Shown in pieces: positions 41,458-49,964 of a DNA stretch of 49,964 nucleotides. The notes under the pieces are model-generated. The model worked only from the letters and a program-made list of their open reading frames with translations. It made no database searches and had not been told where the DNA came from. Each line of letters opens with the position of its first letter. The stretch's first letter is position 1. The stretch comes from an uncultured Lachnospiraceae bacterium (GTDB lineage Bacteria; Bacillota; Clostridia; Lachnospirales; Lachnospiraceae), in contig ONAZ01000019.1 in assembly GCA_900315945.1 (NCBI GenBank), positions 1 to 49,964 of the forward strand, given 5' to 3'. A program made the translations under genes and the position numbers.

Positions 41458-42780
41458 TTACTCCTCCCTCTGGAGTATAGAAATGAAGAAGCCATCATGC
41501 TCTTTACATGGCATAAATTGTTTCTCTTCTATCAATTTATAATTCCTATTATTGTCTAGAAATGTTCTGACATTATCCTGATTCTCTACTTTACTAATTG
41601 TACAGGTAGAGAATATAAGCCTTCCTTTATTCTTAACATAATTCTTACATACATTAAGTATATCCTGCTGTAAACTAGCAAGACTTTCTATATCGAGAAT
41701 ATTAATTCTCGACTTAATATCTGGCTTCTTTCCAATTATTCCTAGTCCAGAGCAAGGAAGATCTGCAATAACAATATCTGCCTTTTCTTTTAATCTTTCA
41801 TCAAAAACTGTTGCATCCTTTACACTAGCAGTAATATTACTAAGACCTGCTCTATCTATATTTTCTTTTATTAGATTAACCTTGTCATCTGATATATCAT
41901 AAGAATATACATGGCCTTGATGGATAAGCTCAGGTTCCATATTCTGATATTCCTTTTCTTCAGATACTTTAAGAAGTTCTGCCACATGAAGGCTCTTTCC
42001 ACCAGGAGCAGCACATACATCTATAACAGTATCCCCTGCCTTAACACCTGATTTAACTCCAACCATCATAGAACTTAAGTCCTGAACATAGAACAATCCT
42101 TCCTTAAATGAAGTAAGCTTCTCAAGATAATCAACATTTTCGAGATAGAATCCATACTCTATATCAGGAATCTGTGTTACTTTAACACCTTCCTTTTCTA
42201 ACTTATCTCTAAGTGTATCAGCAGTACACTTGGTAGTATTGGTTCTTATTGTAATCAAATTAGGCATAAGGAAAGCCTTACATATCTCATCTGCACAACC
42301 ATACTCTTTTTGAAACTTATCATATAGCCACTTTGGCATAGACAGGGATTCATTCTTAGTAAGACAAGCTTTCTTGAAATCATCCCTTATCATGCTTCTA
42401 AGGACTCCATTTACAAAGCCCTTTAAGCGACTAGGTGCACATTTTCCAGAAAGCTTCACATACTCATTTACAGTAGCAGATTCCGGTATTGAATCAAAGT
42501 ACCTTAATTCATATATTGCAAGGCGAAGCACATTTCTTATATTAGGATTTAATTTAGCTGGTTTTGTGTTAGAATAAGCAGATATATATGCGTCTAGTTC
42601 TATGAATCTTTCTACAACGCCTCTTGTAATACGTGATATATAACTTCTCTTATTCTTTTCCAAGTATTTGTATTTATTCAAAGCATCCGTAAGAACTTCA
42701 TTAAGGAATTTCCTATCTTCCATTACCTTTACTACAATTTCTAGAGATACTCTTCTAACATTTACATTATTATCGGACAT
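41458..42780 (-). CDS. rsmB: 16S rRNA (cytosine967-C5)-methyltransferase
   Basis: 440 aa. N-terminal NusB-like helical domain (RGVVERFIELDAYI, IPESATVNEYVKLS), then a SAM domain with VCAAPGGKSLHVAELL, DISDDKV and ADLPCSGLGIIGKKPDIK, and the second catalytic Cys in FSTCTISKVEN. The ATG overlaps the fmt stop (TAATG). Confidence 0.95.
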   Translation of the reverse strand: MSDNNVNVRRVSLEIVVKVMEDRKFLNEVLTDALNKYKYLEKNKRSYISRITRGVVERFIELDAYISAYSNTKPAKLNPNIRNVLRLAIYELRYFDSIPESATVNEYVKLSGKCAPSRLKGFVNGVLRSMIRDDFKKACLTKNESLSMPKWLYDKFQKEYGCADEICKAFLMPNLITIRTNTTKCTADTLRDKLEKEGVKVTQIPDIEYGFYLENVDYLEKLTSFKEGLFYVQDLSSMMVGVKSGVKAGDTVIDVCAAPGGKSLHVAELLKVSEEKEYQNMEPELIHQGHVYSYDISDDKVNLIKENIDRAGLSNITASVKDATVFDERLKEKADIVIADLPCSGLGIIGKKPDIKSRINILDIESLASLQQDILNVCKNYVKNKGRLIFSTCTISKVENQDNVRTFLDNNRNYKLIEEKQFMPCKEHDGFFISILQREE

Positions 42781-43739
42781 TATTTTCCAAGTTCCTCCAT
42801 AGGGAGTATGCTTTTACCCAGTAAGAATGCTGATATATCCATCCTTTTCTTACCTTCTAATTGAATCTCATCAAGACTCAAGATTCCATTTCCTGTCATT
42901 ACGAAGAGATTCTTCTTATCAACGAAGCATACTTTGCCCGCATCAACATTAGATACATCCACATTCTTATGAGACAGTTCAGAATCTGTAACAACATGGC
43001 TCTTCCATATCTTAAGATTCTTGCCATTAAGAGATGTATATGCTGTTGGCCAGGGATTAAGACCTCTTACATATCGCTCTATCTTAGTAGCCTCGCTTCC
43101 CCAGTCAATCTTACCAAGTTCTTTACTTATCATTCCCACATGAGTAGCTAGGGATTCATCTTGAGGAACAGGATTTATTTCTCCATTACCTATTCTATCA
43201 ATGGCTTCAACACAAGCTTTTGCTCCAACCGATGCTAGATTATCAAATAATTCTCCACCTGTCTCAGTGCCATCAAGTGCTACTTCCCTAGTAAGAATAA
43301 TATCTCCATCATCAAGGCCTACACCCATCTGCATTATTGTAACACCTGTCTTTTCTTCGCCATTAAGAATTGCCCATTGAATTGGAGCAGCTCCTCTGTA
43401 CTTAGGTAGAAGGGACGCATGCACATTTATACAGCCAAATTGGGGCATTTCTAGTATTTCTTTAGGAAGAATCTGTCCAAATGCCGCAACAACAGCTATG
43501 TCGAAGTCAATCTCCTTAAGATAGTTTATTGACTTATCATCTCTTATCTTCTTGGGCTGAAATACATCTATATTGTGTTCAAGTGCCCATTCTTTAACAG
43601 GAGACGGAGCTAGTTTTCCACTTCTTCCCCTTGGTTTATCTGGTTGAGTTATACATAGAACAATTTCATGACCAGCATTATAGAGTTCATCCACTGTAAA
43701 TACTGCAAAGTCAGGAGTTCCCATAAATACTATTCTCAT
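42780..43739 (-). CDS. fmt: Methionyl-tRNA formyltransferase
   Basis: 319 aa. MRIVFMGTPDFAV start, CINVHASLLPKYRGAAPIQW with the catalytic Asn-His, TGVTIMQMGVGLDDGDI, and GLNPWPTAYT in the C-terminal domain. Formylates initiator tRNA. ATGA overlap with def, normal length. Confidence 0.97.
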   Translation of the reverse strand: MRIVFMGTPDFAVFTVDELYNAGHEIVLCITQPDKPRGRSGKLAPSPVKEWALEHNIDVFQPKKIRDDKSINYLKEIDFDIAVVAAFGQILPKEILEMPQFGCINVHASLLPKYRGAAPIQWAILNGEEKTGVTIMQMGVGLDDGDIILTREVALDGTETGGELFDNLASVGAKACVEAIDRIGNGEINPVPQDESLATHVGMISKELGKIDWGSEATKIERYVRGLNPWPTAYTSLNGKNLKIWKSHVVTDSELSHKNVDVSNVDAGKVCFVDKKNLFVMTGNGILSLDEIQLEGKKRMDISAFLLGKSILPMEELGK

Positions 43740-44224
43740 GCCTCATCCTCTTCTTCTGGTTCTTCATAAGTTACATCCATAAGTTCACCTTGAACAATTT
43801 CTGTATATACATGACCATCGAGATGATCAATTTCATGAACAAGTGCACGTGCTAAGAGTTCTTCACCCTCAATCTCAAATTCTTCCATCTTCTCATTAAA
43901 AGCTTTGACTTTAACATAATTTGGGCGAGTTACGATACCAACTTTACCTGGTACACTAAGGCATCCTTCTTGTCCCGTCTGCTCACCGCTAGTCTCAATA
44001 ACCTCCGGATTTACAAGAACAATTGGACCTTCTCCCACATCAATAACTGCGATTCGTCTTAGAACGCCTACCTGTGGGGCAGCAAGGCCTACGCCATCTG
44101 CATCATGCATAGTTTCAATCATATCCTTAATTAATTCTTCTTGTCTTGGAGTTATTTCCTTGACAATTCTGCTCTTTTTATTGAGGATTTCGTCACCTTG
44201 TACTCTTATTTGTCTTATTGCCAT
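43736..44224 (-). CDS. def: Peptide deformylase
   Basis: 162 aa. The three family motifs are intact: GVGLAAPQVG, EGCLSVPG and VHEIDHLDG (metal Cys and two His with catalytic Glu). Acidic C-terminal tail EEPEEEDEA. AAGGAGA upstream. A 132-base gap with a long hairpin separates it from priA. Confidence 0.97.
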   Translation of the reverse strand: MAIRQIRVQGDEILNKKSRIVKEITPRQEELIKDMIETMHDADGVGLAAPQVGVLRRIAVIDVGEGPIVLVNPEVIETSGEQTGQEGCLSVPGKVGIVTRPNYVKVKAFNEKMEEFEIEGEELLARALVHEIDHLDGHVYTEIVQGELMDVTYEEPEEEDEA

Positions 44225-44255
44225 TTTAGTCTCCTTATATGTAGTGTTTATATTA

Positions 44256-44320
44256 ATCTATATGTCTAAGTACCTCTCCTCGACTAAAAATGTCTTCAGA
44301 GAGGTCTTAGACATATAGAT
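44256..44320. repeat. Long imperfect hairpin between priA and def
   Basis: Arms of 15 bases (44256-44270 with 44306-44320) are perfect, then a 1-2 base mismatch, then six more pairs (44273-44278 with 44299-44304) around a 20-base loop. No T run follows on either strand, so it is not a standard terminator. It would form in the co-transcript just upstream of def and could act as an mRNA stabiliser, processing site or remnant of a small mobile repeat. Confidence 0.7.
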
Positions 44321-44356
44321 TTTGCTCTACTCTCTAATTCTTAATTTCCTCACCTA

Positions 44357-46588
44357 TCATACCATACTAATTGGGTCGAAATCGAAGTAAACATAGGACT
44401 TAGGATATTTATTGTTATCTAATAGGAATTCATCAATTATATCCTTAATACTTACTAGTAAGTCATAGTCCTTATCTTTGATATATATAGTCTTTCTATA
44501 TACATCATTAATCTTTGCTATGGCAGCATCCTGTGGTCCAAGTATTCTTGCCTTCTCAAAATGAGCATTAATAAGATCTGCTAATTCCTTAGCCATACCA
44601 TCAGCCTGCTCCTCCACTTCTGACTGTATTGAAAGAAGAAGCATATGAGCAGCTGGAGGATAATTCATAAGTTTTCTGTATACAATCTCCTGGTTATAGA
44701 AGGATTCATAATCCTGCTCTTTGGAAGCAACAATACTATAATTCTCAGGTTCATATGTCTGAATAATAGCATTACCTTGAAGATGCCCTCTTCCTGCCCG
44801 ACCTACTGCCTGTGTCAGAAGTTGAAATGTCCTCTCACCACTTCTGTAGTCAGGAATATTAAGAGACATATCGGCCGCAAGGGCTCCTACTAATGTTACA
44901 TTGCTAAAGTCGTGACCCTTAACAATCATCTGGGTTCCCACAAGTATATCTGCTTCTCTATTAGCAAATTTCTCAAGGATTTCTTCATGTCCACTCTTGC
45001 CCTTCGTTGTATCCATATCCATTCGAAGTACTTTAGCACCGGGAAACTCTTCTGCCACAAGTTCTTCTACCTTCTCAGTACCTATATTGAAGCCGCCCAT
45101 GGCTTTAGAGCCACATTTACCACAAACCTTAGGCTTAACTATTGTATAGCCACAATAATGACAATGCATCTTACCATCTCTATGTAGACTTAGAGACACA
45201 TCGCAGTGTGGACATTTAAGAGTTGTCCCACATTCTCTGCAGCTTAGACAACCAAGCATTCCACGCCTATTTAAGAATAGCATAACCTGCTCATGGCGAT
45301 TAATTCTATCTTCTATAAGTTCATGAAGTCTTCTACTGATAATTTTGGTATTGCCGCTTCGAAGTTCATTTCTCATGTCAACTATCTCACAACTTGCCAT
45401 GGAATCTGTACTTGCACGATTAGGAAGTCGAAGAAGCCTATATTCACCAGAAAGTGCCTTCATATAGCTGTCAACTGATGGCGTTGCAGAACCAAGAATA
45501 ACACTCGCCCCCGCTATATTCGCTCTCTCAATTGCAGTATTAACAGCATGATATTTTGGTACATTGTCTGATTTGTAAGATGATTCATGTTCTTCATCAA
45601 TTACTATAAGGCCTAAGTCGGGAAATGGTGTAAAAAGTGCAGAACGAGGTCCCACAATTATCTTAATATCGCCATTTCTAGCCCTTTCAAACTGATCAAA
45701 TCTCTCAGCCTTACTCATTCTAGAATTAAGAATCGACACTTTATCACCAAATCTCTTATAGAAACGCATAACAGTTTGATAAGTGAGGGCAATCTCGGGA
45801 ATTAGAACAATTGCTGATTTCCCCTTAGACAACACATGTTCTATCATCTCTAGATAGCACAGGGTCTTACCTGAACCAGTTACCCCATACACAAGATAAG
45901 TGCCGAAATCTCCGGCACTATAATCTTTACAGAATTTATTACATATGGCCTCTTGCTCATGATTTAATGTAAGCTTTTTCTCTTTTCCTTGTAAATGGTT
46001 TATAGGATTTCTATATGTATTCTCATGCCTTATAGTGACAAAGCCATTCTTCTCAAAATCTCTTATAACACTTGAGCCTACATTTAATTTCTTAGTTACG
46101 ACCTCCCATGGAATCTCGTCGTTTTCCATAAGTGCAAGAAACAACCTCTCTTTACTTACACTATGACGATTCCTAGCCATTAGAGATGTATATTCAGCAT
46201 TTAACTCATCTTCAGAAAGATTAAGAACTACAGTCTTCTTAACAACTGCTTTGCTCTTTTCCTTTATAGGAATTACAGTCTTAAGAGCCTGATTCATAGT
46301 AGAACCATAGTTTCTCTTCATCCATCCAGCAAGCTTAATTAACTCACTATCAATACTTGTGGAATTATTAACTATTCCAATTACTTCCTTAGTCTTAGAT
46401 GGGTCAAACTTAGGCTTATCAGATAACCCAACTACGAAGCCAGTTATCTCTCTACTTCCTCTTCCAAACGGTATAACAACCTGCATTCCCTCTATTAGAA
46501 CATCTGATAACTCTTCTGGTATCTTATATTGAAATGATTTATCCAACTTCTCGTGTGATATATCTACCACTACATCACAATACTTCAT
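44357..46588 (-). CDS. priA: Primosomal replication protein N' (helicase)
   Basis: 743 aa. DNA-binding domain at the N-terminus (DVVVDISHEKLDKSFQY, PFGRGSREITGFVVG), Walker A GVTGSGKT, DEEH box, two zinc clusters (CLSC, CREC-type, CPHC, CHYC, CGKC between about 450 and 500), and the helicase motif QAVGRAGRG. Restarts stalled forks. RBS AAAGGAGA. Normal length. Confidence 0.97.
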   Translation of the reverse strand: MKYCDVVVDISHEKLDKSFQYKIPEELSDVLIEGMQVVIPFGRGSREITGFVVGLSDKPKFDPSKTKEVIGIVNNSTSIDSELIKLAGWMKRNYGSTMNQALKTVIPIKEKSKAVVKKTVVLNLSEDELNAEYTSLMARNRHSVSKERLFLALMENDEIPWEVVTKKLNVGSSVIRDFEKNGFVTIRHENTYRNPINHLQGKEKKLTLNHEQEAICNKFCKDYSAGDFGTYLVYGVTGSGKTLCYLEMIEHVLSKGKSAIVLIPEIALTYQTVMRFYKRFGDKVSILNSRMSKAERFDQFERARNGDIKIIVGPRSALFTPFPDLGLIVIDEEHESSYKSDNVPKYHAVNTAIERANIAGASVILGSATPSVDSYMKALSGEYRLLRLPNRASTDSMASCEIVDMRNELRSGNTKIISRRLHELIEDRINRHEQVMLFLNRRGMLGCLSCRECGTTLKCPHCDVSLSLHRDGKMHCHYCGYTIVKPKVCGKCGSKAMGGFNIGTEKVEELVAEEFPGAKVLRMDMDTTKGKSGHEEILEKFANREADILVGTQMIVKGHDFSNVTLVGALAADMSLNIPDYRSGERTFQLLTQAVGRAGRGHLQGNAIIQTYEPENYSIVASKEQDYESFYNQEIVYRKLMNYPPAAHMLLLSIQSEVEEQADGMAKELADLINAHFEKARILGPQDAAIAKINDVYRKTIYIKDKDYDLLVSIKDIIDEFLLDNNKYPKSYVYFDFDPISMV

Positions 46589-46607
46589 GTAATCTATTAA
46601 TTCTCCT

Positions 46608-48233
46608 TTAAAGGGTAATCATTTTACCATTATTATTTGAAAGCTCTTTATGTAGATTCCTGATTCCCTTAGCTATATCAGCAATTACTTCTCTCTCATC
46701 TAAATGATGCTTCTCTCCTTTAATTATCTGATAATCCTCATGACCTTTTCCAGCAAGAACTATGAGGTCGCCTTTCTTGGCATTTAACATAATAAAACCA
46801 ATAGCCTCAACTCTATCTTCAACCACCATGAAGTGATCTCTCTTTAGATCAAGGTCTTTCACAAGGTTATTAACATCATCTTCTGACAAATCATCTATAT
46901 CCTCTGCATCATCCCCTAGAAGTCCCATTTTATAACCAGCCATAATATCTTTAATGATCATAAATGGCTCTTCATCTCTAGGATTATCAGAGGTTATAAC
47001 TGAATAATCTGCATATCTTGCAGCAACTGAGCCCATGGAATATCTTCTTCCCTTTGCTCTGTTACCACCAGCTCCAAACACTACAACAAGCCTACTAGGA
47101 TTATATTCTCTAAGACTCTCAAGCAAAGCCTTAAGACTCATGGCATTGTGAGCATAGTCAATCATAAGTGTATATTCACCAGGAACTTCTTGCATCTCTA
47201 TTCTGCCCTTCACTTTGGCATTCTCCACAGCCTGTCTGGTTATATCCATATCAACTCCAAGCCTATTACAGATTGCAATGGCACATAGAGAATTATATGC
47301 GCTAAATCTTCCTGGCATATTAACCTTTACATCAATATTAAGTCTGCCTTTAACTTTATAGTCTACTCCAAGAATTCCCTTATCATTAACAAGTTCTAAA
47401 TCATAAGCAGTCAAATCATTGCCTTCATTGAATCCATACGTTAGGGTATCACATTTTGCAGAATCAAGAATGAAGTTAGCATGCTCATCATCTCCATTAA
47501 TTATGGCATATCTGCATTGTTTAAATAGCATACTCTTACATTCTAAGTAATTCTCGAAACTACTATGCTCGTTAGGTCCAATATGATCTGGTGAAATATT
47601 GGTAAATATTCCCATCTCAAATGTAAATCCATCCACTCTCTTTCTAAGCATAGCCTGGGAAGAAACTTCCATCACACATATATCAATGCCCTTATCAACC
47701 ATCTTAGCAAAATGTTCCTGAAGCAAGTAGGAACCTGGTGTTGTATTAACAGATGGAATATGTACATCTCCATAAGTAATCTCAATTGTACCAATAAGTC
47801 CCACATTATATCCTGCATGCTCAAGTATAGACTTAACCATATATGTAGTAGTTGTCTTACCCTTAGTTCCTGTAATTCCAATAACCTTTAGCTTATCAGC
47901 AGGATTATCAAAATAAGCTGCTGAAATTATGCAAAGAGCTGATTCAGTATTATCAACAGCAATAATTGTAACCTTAGACTTAAGAGTAGAGGTGAAAGCT
48001 TTAGCAGCCTCATTATCTTTCTCAATTACAATTACTCTTGCACCCTTGTCAATGATTTCCTGTAAATGTTCATGTGAATCGTAGGCTGAACCCTTAATAC
48101 AAACAAAAAGGCAGTCTTTTACCACCTTCCTTGTATCCTCAACTAGTTCGCTTATTTTTCCTGATACTTTGCCATTAATTAATTCATAATCTAATCCCTT
48201 TAATAATTTGTTAAGATTCTTAACATTATTCAT
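46608..48233 (-). CDS. murE: UDP-MurNAc-tripeptide ligase
   Basis: 541 aa. ATP-dependent Mur ligase: EDTRKVVKDCLFVCIKG N-terminal block, GITGTKGKTTTTYMV P loop, NTTPGS, EVSSQAMLRKR, DYAHNAMSL and FGAGGNRAKGRR. The substrate motif TSDNPRDEEP has DNPR, the pattern of meso-diaminopimelate-adding enzymes. Somewhat longer than typical (about 490), owing to an acidic insertion near 440-460 (GDDAEDIDDLSEDDVNN). Confidence 0.93.
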   Translation of the reverse strand: MNNVKNLNKLLKGLDYELINGKVSGKISELVEDTRKVVKDCLFVCIKGSAYDSHEHLQEIIDKGARVIVIEKDNEAAKAFTSTLKSKVTIIAVDNTESALCIISAAYFDNPADKLKVIGITGTKGKTTTTYMVKSILEHAGYNVGLIGTIEITYGDVHIPSVNTTPGSYLLQEHFAKMVDKGIDICVMEVSSQAMLRKRVDGFTFEMGIFTNISPDHIGPNEHSSFENYLECKSMLFKQCRYAIINGDDEHANFILDSAKCDTLTYGFNEGNDLTAYDLELVNDKGILGVDYKVKGRLNIDVKVNMPGRFSAYNSLCAIAICNRLGVDMDITRQAVENAKVKGRIEMQEVPGEYTLMIDYAHNAMSLKALLESLREYNPSRLVVVFGAGGNRAKGRRYSMGSVAARYADYSVITSDNPRDEEPFMIIKDIMAGYKMGLLGDDAEDIDDLSEDDVNNLVKDLDLKRDHFMVVEDRVEAIGFIMLNAKKGDLIVLAGKGHEDYQIIKGEKHHLDEREVIADIAKGIRNLHKELSNNNGKMITL

Positions 48234-48284
48234 TAATCATCACCCCACATGTTAAATGATTCATTAGATTAAATAGATATAAAA

Positions 48285-48719
48285 CTATTTACCTTTAGGC
48301 GAGTATTTCTCCTCGCAATATTGACAGCGATACAGTTTCTCCTTCTCGTCACAGAGAACAAAAACCTGATCTAATCCCTGTTCTATACTTGTAATACATC
48401 TAGGATTCTTACACTTTATAACATTAGTTATCTTCTTAGGAAGACGAAGTTCCTTCTTATCAACAATTTTATCTTTGTGTATTACATTTACAGTAATACT
48501 ATGGTCAACATATCCTAATATATCAAGATCAATGGCATCTAAGGAACACTCCAGCTTAATTATGTCTTTTCGTCCCATCTTAGAACTCTCAACATTCATA
48601 ATCATTGCTACAGTTCCTTCGAAATCTTCAAGATGAAGATGATGATATATCTCCATAGCCTGACCAGCCTTGATATGATCAAGTACGTATCCTTCATGTA
48701 TTCCACTTATGTTAAGCAT
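48285..48719 (-). CDS. pyrI: Aspartate carbamoyltransferase regulatory chain
   Basis: 144 aa. Allosteric domain (GYVLDHIKAGQAMEIYHHL) and zinc domain with CKNPRC and CQYC as the four ligands. Binds nucleotides and tunes PyrB. Follows pyrB by 58 bases. Confidence 0.95.
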   Translation of the reverse strand: MLNISGIHEGYVLDHIKAGQAMEIYHHLHLEDFEGTVAMIMNVESSKMGRKDIIKLECSLDAIDLDILGYVDHSITVNVIHKDKIVDKKELRLPKKITNVIKCKNPRCITSIEQGLDQVFVLCDEKEKLYRCQYCEEKYSPKGK

Positions 48720-48777
48720 GTTAATCTCCTTAATTAATGTAATAACTTCTATTAATCAACAATCTATAAAGTATCTA

Positions 48778-49695
48778 CTACTTATTAAGTCCCAGCAGTG
48801 TAAGAATTAGTGCCATTCTAATATAAACACCATATTGTGCTTGCTTGAAATATGCTGCTCGTGGATCTTCGTCCACCTCTACCGAAATCTCATTTACCCT
48901 TGGAAGAGGATGAAGTACAAGCATATCCTTCTTAGCAAGCTTCATCTTGTCTTCATCTAAGATATAGAAGCCCTTCATACGAAGATATTCCTCTTCATTG
49001 AAGAAACGTTCCTGTTGGACTCTTGTCATATAGAGAATATCAAGACTTGGCATTGCATCTTCAAGTCTCTCAACTTCCTCGTAAGGAATATTATTCTTCT
49101 CTAATACATCTTCTCTAATATAATCAGGAACTCGAAGCTCTCTAGGAGATATAAGAATGAATTTGATTCCTTCATATCTTACAAGAGCATTTATAAGAGA
49201 ATGAACAGTACGGCCAAACTTCAAATCGCCACAAAGGCCAATTGTCATATTGCCAATCTTACCATTAAGTGACCTTATTGTAAGAAGATCTGTTAATGTC
49301 TGGGTAGGATGCTCATGTCCTCCATCACCTGCGTTAATAACAGGAATAAGGGATTTCTTAGAAGCTACAAGCGGCGCTCCTTCTTTTGGATGTCTCATAG
49401 CACATATATCTGCATAGCAGGATATTACACGTATTGTATCAGATACAGATTCTCCCTTTGCAGCAGAGCTAGAATCTGCACTTGCAAATCCAAGCACTTG
49501 ACCACCTAGATTAATCATAGCTGCTTCAAAGGAAAGCCTTGTTCTTGTACTTGGCTCATAGAAACATGTGGCAAGCTTCTTACCCTTACAGATTTCACTG
49601 TATTTATCACGATTATTCTCGATATCGTTGGCAAGGTCCATAAGCTGTTCAAGTTCTTCTACTGTAAAGTCCATAGGACTCATAAGATGTCGCAT
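48778..49695 (-). CDS. pyrB: Aspartate carbamoyltransferase catalytic chain
   Basis: 305 aa. First committed step of pyrimidine synthesis. [12 protein letters not shown] binds carbamoyl phosphate; [12 protein letters not shown] and [10 protein letters not shown] complete the active site. AAGGAGA precedes the ATG. First gene of the long run, expressed from a promoter whose start lies at a stem-loop (49744-49787). Confidence 0.97.
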   Translation of the reverse strand: MRHLMSPMDFTVEELEQLMDLANDIENNRDKYSEICKGKKLATCFYEPSTRTRLSFEAAMINLGGQVLGFASADSSSAAKGESVSDTIRVISCYADICAMRHPKEGAPLVASKKSLIPVINAGDGGHEHPTQTLTDLLTIRSLNGKIGNMTIGLCGDLKFGRTVHSLINALVRYEGIKFILISPRELRVPDYIREDVLEKNNIPYEEVERLEDAMPSLDILYMTRVQQERFFNEEEYLRMKGFYILDEDKMKLAKKDMLVLHPLPRVNEISVEVDEDPRAAYFKQAQYGVYIRMALILTLLGLNK

Positions 49696-49743
49696 AGTAA
49701 TCTCCTTATCTTCGCATTAAGCATATATCTCATCCTATTACCA

Positions 49744-49795
49744 GTCGTAAGGCATCCACCATGCTAACGCATAGTACCCCTTACGACATATTATA
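49744..49795 (-). promoter_or_regulatory. pyrBI promoter and 5' leader hairpin
   Basis: TATAAT at 49790-49795 on the minus strand places the start at about 49783-49786, inside the upper arm of a 9-base perfect stem (49779-49787 with 49744-49752) around a 26-base loop. No PyrR-binding consensus is seen. No good -35 is seen; the region is occupied by the upstream terminator. Confidence 0.5.
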
Positions 49796-49800
49796 CAATA

Positions 49801-49833
49801 AATCCCCTCAAAGAAAAACACTTTGAGGGGATT
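49801..49833 (-). terminator. Terminator of the partial right-edge gene
   Basis: Perfect 13-base arms (49801-49813 and 49821-49833) with a 7-base loop, five bases past the stop at 49838. The T tract is short on the minus strand. Confidence 0.75.
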
Positions 49834-49837
49834 AAAA

Positions 49838-49964
49838 TTACCTTAATCCAAACATCGGCATCAGAACAACATTTACAGTCTGTATATCTGATGCTAGTAC
49901 TTCTACTCCCTGGTCATTAATATACGACGAAACAAGAAGTATCTGATACTGAACCTGTCCATTA
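49838..49964 (-). CDS. Partial CDS, C-terminus only
   Basis: The last 41 codons of a gene entering from the right edge, ending VVLMPMFGLR, then TAA. The visible part (NGQVQYQILLVSSYINDQGV, then EVLASDIQTV) is beta-rich and not recognised. The terminator directly follows, so it is not co-transcribed with pyrB. Confidence 0.6.
   Translation of the reverse strand, partial: NGQVQYQILLVSSYINDQGVEVLASDIQTVNVVLMPMFGLR

Overview
The window looks like chromosome from a low-GC, Gram-positive anaerobe of the Clostridia, most likely a Lachnospiraceae member close to Butyrivibrio or Pseudobutyrivibrio. The pointers are the order priA-def-fmt-rsmB-rlmN-stp1-prkC-rsgA-rpe-thiamine pyrophosphokinase, a MurE with a DNPR motif (meso-diaminopimelate type), Feo iron uptake with a Cys-rich partner peptide, small Nif11-like leader proteins and PTS/EAL signalling. 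Almost every gene is on the minus strand. No tRNA, rRNA or CRISPR array was seen.

1-10,350 is an accessory island. Two copies of a 196-bp direct repeat (541-736 and 10146-10341, 7 mismatches) lie directly upstream of abiEi-type antitoxin genes, one truncated (81-485) and one in a complete abiEi-abiEii pair (10070-8650). Between the repeats are a Fic-domain protein lacking the catalytic His, debris of a conjugative element (relaxase-tail-like ORF, orphan DinJ antitoxin, truncated TraG/VirD4), a small double-glycine-leader peptide, and a candidate peptide natural-product cluster. In transcription order that cluster is a 64-aa precursor with seven cysteines at exact four-residue spacing, an intrinsic terminator, a radical SAM/SPASM maturase whose first six codons join the rest only through a -1 shift on A-AAA-AAG, and a UvrA-like twin ATPase. 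This is the most unusual system in the window.

10,500-18,700 holds broken genes (nitroreductase remnant, a paralogue tail) and a family of zinc-ribbon membrane proteins and lipoproteins with lipocalin-like domains. A double-HTH regulator sits in this group, and the same 33-bp palindrome lies upstream of two of the target transcription units. A DUF3267-type membrane metalloprotease, small membrane proteins, a methyltransferase and a DUF6110-like protein follow.

19,300-32,730 is metal, redox and sulfur physiology: ZIP transporter, two tandem Nif11-leader/zinc-ribbon proteins, glutaredoxin, OhrR-Gpx, a PTS EIIC-EAL fusion, O-acetylhomoserine sulfhydrylase, iscU-nifS with a divergent IscR-like Rrf2 regulator, and feoA-feoA-feoB plus a Cys-rich peptide. 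DtxR-type GGTTAG-N-CTAACC boxes link feo and the ZIP gene. ACCTA-N-TAGGT boxes overlapping core promoters link the sulfurtransferase genes, nifS and the Rrf2 gene.

32,350-49,700 is one long co-directional run of tightly packed minus-strand genes: pyrB-pyrI-murE-priA-def-fmt-rsmB-rlmN-stp1-prkC-rsgA-rpe-TPK, then a histidine-kinase-like protein without its phospho-acceptor His, a cation efflux protein and the DtxR-family regulator, ending in a terminator. A partial gene lies at the right edge. All functions are inferred from recognised motifs; no database search was run.
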